Part shown: positions 33,022-41,500 of the stretch, one piece after another
Position numbering within the stretch: position 1 is the first letter of the stretch
How the letters are laid out: each line of letters begins with the position of its first letter
From: an uncultured Propionibacterium sp.
GTDB taxonomy: Bacteria > Actinomycetota > Actinomycetes > Propionibacteriales > Propionibacteriaceae
Assembly: GCA_938036835.1 (NCBI GenBank)
Contig: CALHWB010000052.1
Location: 131,987 to 195,986 of the forward strand
Direction of reading: 5' to 3'
Length of the DNA stretch: 64,000 nt
Program-made: the position numbers and the translations under genes
The notes under the pieces: generated by a model
Seen by the model: the letters and a program-made list of their open reading frames with translations, nothing else
What the model was told of the DNA's origin: nothing
Database searches by the model: none

Positions 33022-35661
33022 TCACTGCGACGCAAGCGTGGCCAATCCCATCTCGGCGCTGTTGGCCAGCAGCGGATGGCTGGGTACCACCCGGACGGTA
33101 AAGCCAATCAGGCCGGGAATCTGCACCTGTTTGTCGAGCCGGAACACATCCCCCTGGCTGGAGGCCCGGTCGTGACTGAACAGGCTGATGCGCACATTGC
33201 GGAGCTGATCGGTGGCATCGACATCACCGGCTACGAACTCCACTGCCACATCGTCGGGAGTCAGGCCATTCAGCTGCACGGTGGCCTCAAAGATGGCATT
33301 GGAACCGACCTCGACGATGTCGGGTAGCTGCGATTCCAGCTTGGTCACCGTGACCGCGGGCCATGCTTGCCGGATCCGCTGCTTCCATGCGGCTAGTTGC
33401 CTGGCCACCGCGTCGTCCAGCATGCGTGCCGCCGCGGCTGCGGCTGGGGTGTAGTAATCGGTGACATAGTCGCGCACCATCCGGGTGGCCATCGCCTTCG
33501 GACCGAGTCCAGCCACGGTGTCACGTATCATCTTCACCCATTCGGTGGGTATCCCATTTGCGTCCCGCGTATAGAACTTCGGAATGATCTCGCGTTCGAT
33601 GATCTCGTAGATCGCCTCGGCCTCGGCCGCATCTCGCTCGGCCTGATCTCCGATGGCCTCGGCCGATGGAATCGCCCAGCCGAAGGCCGGGTTATACCAT
33701 TCGTCCCACCAACCATCGCTAATCGATAGGTTGAAAGCGCCGTTCATGGCTGCCTTCATGCCCGAGGTACCGCAAGCCTCCATCGGGCGCAGCGGGTTGT
33801 TCAGCCAGACATCGCAGCCCGGATACAGCGGCTTGGCCAACGAGATGTCATAGTCGGGCAGGAAGACCAGTTTGCCGCGTACCTCGTCCTGATCGGCGAA
33901 CCGCACCATTTGCTGGATAAGCCCCTTACCGCTGTCGTCTGCCGGGTGTGCCTTTCCGGCGATCACTATCTGGATGGGCGTGTCGGGATGGTTGAGCAAC
34001 TTCTTGAGACGTTCCGGCTGGCTGAGCATCAGGGTGAGTCGCTTGTAGGAAGCGCCCCGGCGGGCGAAGCCGATGGTGAGAGTGTGCGGATTGAGCGCCC
34101 CAGCAACCCAATCGCCGCTCTGGCCCCGCTGCCGGGCACTCCTCAGCAACCGCTCGCGGGCCATGCCGATCATCTGACCACGCATCTGGCGTTTCAGCGT
34201 CCAGATGAATAGATCATCGACTCGCTCCAGGCCATTCCAATCCCAGCCATCGACGACCCCCTCGGCTGCCTCGGTAGGCGACTCCAGTACCTCCTTGAGG
34301 TTGGGATGCAACCAGGTCCGGGCATGCACGCCATTGGTGACCGATCCGATGGGCACCTCGCTGATGTCGAAACCAGGCCACAGGCCCTGGAACATCTGCC
34401 GGCTAACCTCACCGTGCAACCGGGAGACCCCGTTGGCTCGCTGACTCAGCCGCAGGCCAACCACCGCCATGTTGTAACGCCCGGGGTCTCCACCCGGGAA
34501 GGTCTCGGCGCCGAGGGCAAGTACCCGCTCAACCGGTACCGGTTGGAATCCTGCGAACTGGGCGTGGATCTGGTCCATCGTGAACCGGTCGATGCCGGCC
34601 GGCACCGGGGTGTGCGTGGTGAACAGCATGCCGGCTCGGGTCTTCTCGATGGCGGTGTCGAAGTCGTCGCCGCAATCGACCATATATTCCCGGATCCGTT
34701 CCATGCCCATGAAGACCGCATGTCCCTCGTTGGCATGGAAGACGTCGGGCGCTGGATGGCCGGTAACCCGACAGTATTCCCGGATGGCCCGCACCCCGCC
34801 GATACCCAGCAATACCTCCTGGGCCAAGCGGTGATCGGTGCCTCCGCCGTAGAGCTTGTCGGTGATCAGCCGCTCCCGCTCTATGTTGTCTTCCAGATTG
34901 GTGTCCATCAATACCAGCGGGACGCGGCCCACCTGGGCAACCCACAGTTGCGCCCTGACCGGTGTCCCCTGGATCTCCACCGAGATATACGTCTGACGGC
35001 CGCGGTCATCCAGCAACTGCGAAATGGGCAACTCGTTCGGATCCAGCAACGGATAGCGTTCCTGTTGCCAGCCGCTGGCATTCAACGATTGGATGAAGTA
35101 GCCGTGGTGATAGAGCAGGCCTATCCCGATCAGTGGCGCACCGATGTCGGAGGCGGCTTTCAGATGATCGCCGGCCAGGATGCCCAGACCACCGGAGTAT
35201 TGCGGCAGCACCTTAGCGATACCGAACTCGGCGGAGAAATATCCGATGGCCCTGGGCGCTTCGGGATGCTCCGCCGCATGGGCCTGATACCAGCGGTCAC
35301 CGTGCAGATACTCTTGCAGATCGCTGTGCGCCAACTCCAGGCCACGGACGAAGCGGCGGTCACGTGCCAACGCCGCCAGTCGCTCGGGAGCCACCTGGGA
35401 AAGCATTTTCAGCGGGTCCCCGGTACTTGCCCACAGGTTTGGATCGACGCCGCGGAAGACCTCCTGGGTTTCCTCATGCCAACTCCAGCGCAGGTTACGT
35501 GCCAACTCGGCCAACGGGCGGAGAGGCTCTGGCAGGACTGGCTGGACTATGAATCGTCTGATCGCTCGCACATCATCCAGGCTACTGAATTCGCCGATCG
35601 GTTGCCGGCCCCGGCCGATAACCGTTACTCCTTCGGGATCGCCCGGGAATTTCCTCGTCAT
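33022..35661 (-). CDS. glgP: alpha-glucan phosphorylase GlgP
   Basis: Releases glucose-1-phosphate from the non-reducing ends of glucans. It has 879 residues of the long bacterial type (GT35). IGYFSAEFG and YSGGLGILAGDHLKAASD form the N-terminal site. FHANEGHAVFMGMERI and TTHTPVPAG follow. EACGTSGMKAAMNGAFNLS holds the PLP region. ATG 35661 has GAAAGGA just upstream and is used. Most relatives seem to start at the position of GTG 35571 (VRAIRRFIVQPVLPE), so the first 30 residues may be an extension. It is divergent from glgE with only 40 bases between. Confidence 0.94.
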   Translation of the reverse strand: MTRKFPGDPEGVTVIGRGRQPIGEFSSLDDVRAIRRFIVQPVLPEPLRPLAELARNLRWSWHEETQEVFRGVDPNLWASTGDPLKMLSQVAPERLAALARDRRFVRGLELAHSDLQEYLHGDRWYQAHAAEHPEAPRAIGYFSAEFGIAKVLPQYSGGLGILAGDHLKAASDIGAPLIGIGLLYHHGYFIQSLNASGWQQERYPLLDPNELPISQLLDDRGRQTYISVEIQGTPVRAQLWVAQVGRVPLVLMDTNLEDNIERERLITDKLYGGGTDHRLAQEVLLGIGGVRAIREYCRVTGHPAPDVFHANEGHAVFMGMERIREYMVDCGDDFDTAIEKTRAGMLFTTHTPVPAGIDRFTMDQIHAQFAGFQPVPVERVLALGAETFPGGDPGRYNMAVVGLRLSQRANGVSRLHGEVSRQMFQGLWPGFDISEVPIGSVTNGVHARTWLHPNLKEVLESPTEAAEGVVDGWDWNGLERVDDLFIWTLKRQMRGQMIGMARERLLRSARQRGQSGDWVAGALNPHTLTIGFARRGASYKRLTLMLSQPERLKKLLNHPDTPIQIVIAGKAHPADDSGKGLIQQMVRFADQDEVRGKLVFLPDYDISLAKPLYPGCDVWLNNPLRPMEACGTSGMKAAMNGAFNLSISDGWWDEWYNPAFGWAIPSAEAIGDQAERDAAEAEAIYEIIEREIIPKFYTRDANGIPTEWVKMIRDTVAGLGPKAMATRMVRDYVTDYYTPAAAAAARMLDDAVARQLAAWKQRIRQAWPAVTVTKLESQLPDIVEVGSNAIFEATVQLNGLTPDDVAVEFVAGDVDATDQLRNVRISLFSHDRASSQGDVFRLDKQVQIPGLIGFTVRVVPSHPLLANSAEMGLATLASQ

Positions 35662-35701
35662 CTGTCCTTTCGCCGGCGCTAGGAACGCTAGCGTTGGAGT
35701 C
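35662..35701. promoter_or_regulatory. 40-base divergent glgP/glgE start region
   Basis: CGCTAG occurs twice (35677-35682 and 35686-35691), the second within the palindrome CGCTAGCG. The gap is too short for two full promoters, so at least one must lie inside the opposite gene or the two must overlap. A shared operator is plausible; no other data support it. Confidence 0.35.
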
Positions 35702-37738
35702 GTGACAGATCACGCGAACACCGCTCCAGATACACCGCAACCGACCTCGACCACCGGATGCCGGCCAGACTTCTCTGTTTACCGTTTTGGCCGGTTGCCG
35801 ATCGGCAAGGTAGCGCCGGTCATCGAGCATGGGGCCTACCCGGCAAAGGCGGTGGTAGGGGAAGAACTGCCGATCACTGCCAGGGTGCTGCGGGAGGGTC
35901 ATGACCGGGTTGGTGCCACCGTGATCCTGACCGATCCGCACGGTGTCGAGCATGCCACCGAGATGACCCAGATCTGGCCCGCCGGCCTGGATATCTGGCA
36001 GGCCTGGGTACGGCCCGAGGCCGAGGGCGACTGGACCTTCCGGATCGAAGCCTGGGCGGATGACTGGCATACCTGGCAGCACAGCGCCGATGTGAAGTTC
36101 GCCGCCCATATCGACAAAGAACTAGTTTGCGCGGAAGGCCGCGAATTGTTCACCGCCGCATTGGCCACCGCCCGGGCGGCGGGCGCCGAACCCGACGGCC
36201 GGGTGATCGAGCATGCGCTGGCCGCCATGGATCCCGGCCTGGATCCGGGCGCTTTGCGTCAAGCCGCGTTGGATCCGCAACTGGACGCCGTGATGAGCCG
36301 GCACGGCCGTCGCCGGCTTACCACCCCCACGCTAGATTTCCCGCTCCAAGTGGATCGCCGCCGGGCATTGTTCGGTGCCTGGTATGAGTTCTTCCCCCGC
36401 TCCCAGGGTGCGGTCAAGGATCCGGTGAGCGGCGAGTGGCGCTCGGGTACCTTCAATGACTGCCACGCAATCCTCGAGCACATAGCCGCGTTGGATTTTG
36501 ACGTCGCCTATGTGCCCCCGATCCATCCCATCGGCATGCAGTACCGCAAGGGCCCCAATAACGCTCTGGTTCCCGGGCCGAATGATCCGGGCTCGCCCTG
36601 GGCCATCGGTGGGCCCGAGGGCGGGCATGACGCGATTCATCCCGATCTGGGGACGCTGGCCGATTTCGATGCCTTCGTGGCCAGAGCCAACCAACTAGGG
36701 CTCGAGGTAGCCCTGGATTTCGCGCTCCAGGCTTCACCCGATCATCCCTGGGTGAAATCCCATCCCGAGTTCTTCACCACCCGGCTAGACGGGACGATCG
36801 CCTATGCCGAAAACCCACCGAAGAAGTATCAGGACATCTATCCGATTAACTTCGATAACGATCGCGAGGCCATCTATCAGGAGGCGCTCCGCCTGATCAT
36901 GTTCTGGATCGGACACGGGGTGAAGATATTCCGGGTAGACAACCCGCATACCAAGCCTCTCAACTTCTGGTATTGGTTGATCGGCCGGGTGCACCAGACC
37001 CACCCCGAGGTGCTCTTCTTCGCGGAAGCCTTCAGCCGGCCCGAGATCATGGAGACTCTGGGCAAGGCGGGCTTCCACATGAGCTACACCTACTTCACCT
37101 GGCGCAACACCAAGAATGAGCTGGCCAGCTATCTGCGCCAGATCTCCACCGAGACCATCGACTTCATGCGGCCCAACTTCTTCGTGAACACTCCGGACAT
37201 CAATCCATTATCGGTCCGTTCCGGGGCCCCGGCGGCATTCGCGATCCGGATGATCCTGGCCGCCACAATGTCCCCCAGTTGGGGTATCTACCAGGGCTTC
37301 GAGCAGTTCGAGTTCGAGCCGTTGAAGGCCGGTGGCGAGGAGTATCTCAACTCCGAGAAGTACCAATACCGACCGCGCGATTTCAAAGCCGAACCCAATC
37401 TGAATGTTCTGATGGGCCGGTTGAATCAAATCCGCAGGGCGCATCCGGCACTCCAGCAGTTGCGCCGTACCACGATACTGCAGACCAGCCACGATGAGAT
37501 CCTTGCCTTTGCAAAACGCGATGGGCGTGACCTAGTGATCGTGGTCTGTAGCCTCAACCCCCATGAGCCAGTCGCCGGCCAGGTCGAGGTCGATCTGGCA
37601 ACTTTGGAACTCGCCGACATGTACGGGGTCCATGACGAACTAGGCGGTGCCAACTATGTGTGGGGGGCAAGCAATTACGTTGGGTTGGATCCCGCCAATC
37701 CGGCCCATATTTTTAGCGTCCATACCAACCAGGAATGA
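35702..37738 (+). CDS. glgE: GlgE, alpha-1,4-glucan:maltose-1-phosphate maltosyltransferase
   Basis: Extends alpha-glucans with maltose-1-phosphate (GH13 subfamily 3). It has 678 residues from GTG 35702 with GGAG upstream; the frame before it is antisense to glgP. The donor-site hallmark HPIGMQYRKGPNNAL is present. FRVDNPHTKPLNFWYW carries the nucleophile Asp and LFFAEAFSRP the acid/base Glu. The N-terminal about 180 residues are the DUF3416-like dimer domain. treS and pep2, which make maltose-1-phosphate, are not adjacent, so the donor may come from GlgM or unlinked genes. glgB follows after 7 bases. Confidence 0.96.
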   Translation: MTDHANTAPDTPQPTSTTGCRPDFSVYRFGRLPIGKVAPVIEHGAYPAKAVVGEELPITARVLREGHDRVGATVILTDPHGVEHATEMTQIWPAGLDIWQAWVRPEAEGDWTFRIEAWADDWHTWQHSADVKFAAHIDKELVCAEGRELFTAALATARAAGAEPDGRVIEHALAAMDPGLDPGALRQAALDPQLDAVMSRHGRRRLTTPTLDFPLQVDRRRALFGAWYEFFPRSQGAVKDPVSGEWRSGTFNDCHAILEHIAALDFDVAYVPPIHPIGMQYRKGPNNALVPGPNDPGSPWAIGGPEGGHDAIHPDLGTLADFDAFVARANQLGLEVALDFALQASPDHPWVKSHPEFFTTRLDGTIAYAENPPKKYQDIYPINFDNDREAIYQEALRLIMFWIGHGVKIFRVDNPHTKPLNFWYWLIGRVHQTHPEVLFFAEAFSRPEIMETLGKAGFHMSYTYFTWRNTKNELASYLRQISTETIDFMRPNFFVNTPDINPLSVRSGAPAAFAIRMILAATMSPSWGIYQGFEQFEFEPLKAGGEEYLNSEKYQYRPRDFKAEPNLNVLMGRLNQIRRAHPALQQLRRTTILQTSHDEILAFAKRDGRDLVIVVCSLNPHEPVAGQVEVDLATLELADMYGVHDELGGANYVWGASNYVGLDPANPAHIFSVHTNQE

Positions 37739-37745
37739 GGCAACA

Positions 37746-39647
37746 ATGCATGACATATTCGGCAACCTGACCGGTTGGGATCTGGAGGGTTTCCACACCG
37801 GAGGCGATACCGAGGCCTGGCGCCGGCTAGGCAGCCACGTCGTTACCGTGCACGACGACGAACGTGGTGACCTGCGTGGGACTCGATTTGCCGTGTGGGC
37901 ACCCAATGCCCACCGAGTTCAGGTCATTGGCGACTTCAACTGGTGGCAGGGCGATGACATGCAGTTGGTTCCCGGATCAGGGGTCTGGGCACTGTGGAAG
38001 GAGGATGTGCTGGAGGGCACTCAATATAAGTACAAGATCCAGCACACCGATGGCACCTGGCAGGAGAAGGTTGATCCCTATGCCAGGTTCGCCGATGTTC
38101 CCCCCGGCAATGCCTCCATTGTCTGGGAGTCCAGCCATGAATGGGGTGAAGCCGAGCAGAAATGGCTGGACGAGCGGTCCCAGAAGAATGTGTACGAATC
38201 CCAGATGAGTATCTATGAGGTGCACCTGGGTAGTTGGCGCAAGGGATTGACCTACCGCGAGTTAGCCGAACAGTTGCCCCCCTATGTCAAATGGCAGGGT
38301 TTTACCCATGTCGAATTAATGCCGGTAATGGCCCATCCCTTCCCGGGCAGTTGGGGATACCAGGTTACCGGATATTTCGCCCCGGATGCCCGGCTGGGTG
38401 ATCCCGACGACCTTCGGGTGCTCATCGAAGCCCTGCATGCCGAGGGCATAGGGGTCATCCTGGACTGGGTGCCGGGTCATTTCCCCAAGGATGACTGGTC
38501 GCTGGGCAGATTCGATGGTACTGCCCTGTATGAGCATGCCGATCCGCGTCAGGGCGAGCAACCCGACTGGGGCACCTATGTCTTCAATTACGGTCGCAAT
38601 GAGGTGAAGAGTTTCCTGGTGAGCAACGCCCTGTACTGGGTGCATCAGTTCCATATCGATGCCCTGCGCGTGGACGCGGTCGCCAGCATGCTGTACCTCG
38701 ATTATTCCCGCAAGGAAGGCGAATGGGTACCCAATATCTATGGTGGTCGCGAGAATCTTGAGGCTATCGATTTCCTCCGCTATGTGAACCGCCACCTTTA
38801 CGAGCGCACGCCCGGCGTGATCATGATAGCCGAGGAATCCACCAGTTTTGGTGGTGTCACGAAACCGACCAATTGGGGCGGACTGGGCTTCGGATTCAAA
38901 TGGAATATGGGTTGGATGAACGATAGCCTACGTTATCTGAATCGCGATCCGATATACCGTCAATATCATCACAACGACATGACCTTTGCGATGGTATATC
39001 AGTACTCCGAGAACTTCATTCTGCCTATCAGCCACGACGAGGTCGTGCACGGTAAGGGATCGATGCTGAATAAGATCCCGCAGGACGACTGGCGCAAATT
39101 CGCTACTCTGAGGGCGTTCTATGCCTTCATGTGGAGTTTCCCGGGCAAGCAACTGCTGTTCATGGGTCAAGAGTTTGCCCAACGCCCAGAATGGAACGAG
39201 AATGACGGCCTAGAATGGTGGGTAGACTCGCTGCAGGGGCATGACGGAGTACGTCAATTGATTCGCACTATGAATCACCTGCAGGCAGCGCACCCGGCAC
39301 TCTACGAACTGGACTGCGAGCCGGCGGGATTCAGCTGGATGAATGCCGACGATACCGGGCACAACACCTTTTCCTGGGTGCGTACCAGCCGGAACGGCGA
39401 GTCGATTGCGGCCATCATCAACTTCTCGCCCAACCCCTATCCGCATTACCCGGTCAATCTGCCCAGGGCGGGACGCTGGATACAGATCCTGAATACCGAC
39501 TTAAGTGAGTTCAACGGTACCGGCGAGTTCAACAACGCCGAGCCCATTGTGGCCACCGCGCATTGTGCGGATCCGGATTCCTGGGCCTGGGCAAACGTGA
39601 CGGTGCCTCCGCTGGCGGCGGTGTGGCTGCGTTACAGCGAGGATTGA
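37746..39647 (+). CDS. glgB: 1,4-alpha-glucan branching enzyme GlgB
   Basis: Introduces alpha-1,6 branches; works with GlgE. It has 633 residues from ATG 37746 behind GAGG. A CBM48 domain (FAVWAPNAHRVQVIGDFNWW) precedes the GH13 barrel. Catalytic Asp is in IDALRVDAVASMLYLDYSR, Glu in MIAEESTSF, Asp in ISHDEVVHGKGSML. It lacks the extra N-terminal N1 module of longer actinobacterial enzymes. The coding sequence is clearly less GC-rich than its neighbours in places; for example 38921-38980 is 26 of 60 G+C by hand count. This could mean high expression or foreign origin. Confidence 0.96.
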   Translation: MHDIFGNLTGWDLEGFHTGGDTEAWRRLGSHVVTVHDDERGDLRGTRFAVWAPNAHRVQVIGDFNWWQGDDMQLVPGSGVWALWKEDVLEGTQYKYKIQHTDGTWQEKVDPYARFADVPPGNASIVWESSHEWGEAEQKWLDERSQKNVYESQMSIYEVHLGSWRKGLTYRELAEQLPPYVKWQGFTHVELMPVMAHPFPGSWGYQVTGYFAPDARLGDPDDLRVLIEALHAEGIGVILDWVPGHFPKDDWSLGRFDGTALYEHADPRQGEQPDWGTYVFNYGRNEVKSFLVSNALYWVHQFHIDALRVDAVASMLYLDYSRKEGEWVPNIYGGRENLEAIDFLRYVNRHLYERTPGVIMIAEESTSFGGVTKPTNWGGLGFGFKWNMGWMNDSLRYLNRDPIYRQYHHNDMTFAMVYQYSENFILPISHDEVVHGKGSMLNKIPQDDWRKFATLRAFYAFMWSFPGKQLLFMGQEFAQRPEWNENDGLEWWVDSLQGHDGVRQLIRTMNHLQAAHPALYELDCEPAGFSWMNADDTGHNTFSWVRTSRNGESIAAIINFSPNPYPHYPVNLPRAGRWIQILNTDLSEFNGTGEFNNAEPIVATAHCADPDSWAWANVTVPPLAAVWLRYSED

Positions 39648-39651
39648 TCAC

Positions 39652-40431
39652 TTGTCGGACCAGTTCGGGGTGAAGCTCACCCTGACCGAGGGCATCGGGG
39701 TGCTGGAGTGGGCCGGCCAGGTTGATCAGGCAACGCTCGATCGGGCGATCAGCCTGGCCGCCGACGATGCCCTGATAGGGCGAGGCGCCCACCGTGTGGA
39801 GGTGCAGATTCCCGCCTGGGATCGGATGGCCATCCGCGCCCTGCATGCGGCGCGTTTCCGACGTGAAGGGCGTCGGCGCAGCGCGATCAAATCTCCCGAT
39901 GGCGGCTGGGCCGATGTGTTGATCTACGCCCGTCTTGCGGTCGATCAGGTCTATGGGCCAAACGGGTTCAGTGGAGTGATGAACTCGGTGCTGCCCACTC
40001 ACCGGGTCATCGGGCATGTGCTGTTTCGCGATGATTCTGGTCGGATTCTCCTGGTAGAGCCCACCTATAAGCAGGACTGGGAGTTGCCCGGCGGAGTGAT
40101 CGAGGCCGGCGAGACCCCTCGACTCGGTGCCGAACGAGAGGTGCTGGAGGAGACAGGACTGGTCATCGCCTTGGCCGAGCCCCAAGTGATCGATTGGATG
40201 CCTCCCTACTTGGGCTGGGACGACGCGCTCGAATTCGTTTTCGATGGTGGGGTTCTGGACGACACGCAGCGTGCACAGCTGCGGCCGGCCGATGGCGAGA
40301 TCGCCGCACTGCATTGGGTGCTTCCGACCGAGCTGGATGCCCGGGTCACTGCGCTATCCGCCCGGCGAATCCGTCGGCTGCTCGACAACCCAGGCAGCCA
40401 TTACACCGAAGACGGTCGAGAGTTGCGCTGA
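39652..40431 (+). CDS. Nudix hydrolase with an N-terminal GNAT-like segment
   Basis: 259 residues. The C-terminal half (about 118-245) is a Nudix domain with the full box at 148-170 (GVIEAGETPRLGAEREVLEETGL). It hydrolyses a nucleoside-diphosphate-linked substrate, perhaps a sugar nucleotide given its place after glgB, which is inference. The N-terminal about 115 residues (GIGVLEWAGQVDQATLDRAI, RALHAARFRREGRR) look like part of an acetyltransferase fold. The likely start is TTG 39652, five bases past the glgB stop, with GAGG upstream. Confidence 0.85.
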   Translation: MSDQFGVKLTLTEGIGVLEWAGQVDQATLDRAISLAADDALIGRGAHRVEVQIPAWDRMAIRALHAARFRREGRRRSAIKSPDGGWADVLIYARLAVDQVYGPNGFSGVMNSVLPTHRVIGHVLFRDDSGRILLVEPTYKQDWELPGGVIEAGETPRLGAEREVLEETGLVIALAEPQVIDWMPPYLGWDDALEFVFDGGVLDDTQRAQLRPADGEIAALHWVLPTELDARVTALSARRIRRLLDNPGSHYTEDGRELR

Positions 40432-40483
40432 CCGGCGGGGCGGTCGTCAGTAGCACCTGCGCGCGGTCACGGGCTTGACCGCT

Positions 40484-40510
40484 GGATAGGGCCTATCGCC
40501 GGCCCTATCC
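40484..40510. terminator. bidirectional terminator between nudix and ybbN-like genes
   Basis: GGATAGGGC (40484-40492) pairs perfectly with GCCCTATCC (40502-40510) across a 9-base loop, midway between two converging genes. Good position and stem but no T-run. Confidence 0.75.
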
Positions 40511-40524
40511 GCTCAGCAGCCGGC

Positions 40525-41433
40525 TCAGAACAGCAGCATCGACAGCGAACGGCGTGCGTTTTGCACCACGGGATCTGCCGGATCCATCGTGTCGAACAGT
40601 TCGACCAGACGAACGCGGATCTGTTCTTTTTCCTCTGCCTGGGCCCGGCGAATCATCTCAAGGAGTCGGTCGAACCCAGCCTGCGCGTTCCCACTGATCA
40701 GTTCCATATCGGCAGCTACAAACTGGGCTTCCAGATCCTCCGGAGCAGCCGCCGCCCGCAGCAGACAGTCCTCATCGACGTGGGCTGTCCGGGCCAGCAA
40801 CGCCGCCTGGGCGCGCCCGGCACGAGCCTGGGAATCGCGCGGATTGGTTCGCAGCAGTTTGTCGAACTCGGCCACCGCCTGCTCGAAATCCTTCGCTTCC
40901 AGGGCGGCCTCTGCGGCTGCGAATCTGGGATCCGCCGCCGGTGCGGCCGAGTCGTTCACCGACGCCTCCCCGGCAACCGGTGTGGCCCGGCCGGAGATGC
41001 CATTGGCAACTGCCAATTGGATCACCTGGTCGAGCAATGCCTTGACATCCGCCCGGTCACGGGTGCCCTGGTACAGGGGCGCTACCTGGCCACCGATCAA
41101 GGCCACCACCGTCGGGACCGCGGCCACCCCCAGCGCCTGGGCAATCCGAGGCTGGGAATCCACATCGGTCACTCCCAGCAGCAGACGGCCGTCGGAGGCA
41201 TTGACGAGTTCGGTCAGATCAGCCACGGTAGGTGCGGAGCCTGCGTCGCGGTCACTGGTGAACGCCAGAACGACCGGATGCCGCATGGACTGTTGGGCCA
41301 GCTGTTCGAAATTGGCCTCGGTGACTGTGGTGACAAAGCTCCCGCCGCCCGGAGCGGTGGAGGTGGCAGGAGCGGAGGCCAGCGCGGATAGGTCAACCGC
41401 TCCGGGCCGGGTGAAGTTCTGATCGGCATTCAT
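40525..41433 (-). CDS. CnoX/YbbN-like thioredoxin-fold TPR protein without active cysteines
   Basis: 302 residues from ATG 41433 (MNADQNFTRPGAVDLSALAS). After a Pro/Ala-rich start comes a thioredoxin fold (about 35-150) ending with the cis-Pro region AVPTVVALIGGQ, then a TPR-type helical region (about 170-302). Where thioredoxins have CxxC this has FTSDRDAGSAP (58-68), with no cysteine, so it cannot be an oxidoreductase. CnoX-type proteins act as holdases that hand substrates to chaperones. The same gene type sits near glgB and mce in mycobacteria (Rv1324). Confidence 0.9.
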   Translation of the reverse strand: MNADQNFTRPGAVDLSALASAPATSTAPGGGSFVTTVTEANFEQLAQQSMRHPVVLAFTSDRDAGSAPTVADLTELVNASDGRLLLGVTDVDSQPRIAQALGVAAVPTVVALIGGQVAPLYQGTRDRADVKALLDQVIQLAVANGISGRATPVAGEASVNDSAAPAADPRFAAAEAALEAKDFEQAVAEFDKLLRTNPRDSQARAGRAQAALLARTAHVDEDCLLRAAAAPEDLEAQFVAADMELISGNAQAGFDRLLEMIRRAQAEEKEQIRVRLVELFDTMDPADPVVQNARRSLSMLLF

Positions 41434-41500
41434 GGCCCTATTGTTCCATCGTCTTCGCAGTTCCCCCGCGTAGTTCCAACTCACACGGCAGGATGGAGAC

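Noticed and set aside
40525..41433. Missing thioredoxin cysteines as a sign of a frameshift
   Set aside because: The frame is intact through both domains and such Cys-free forms are consistent with a holdase role.
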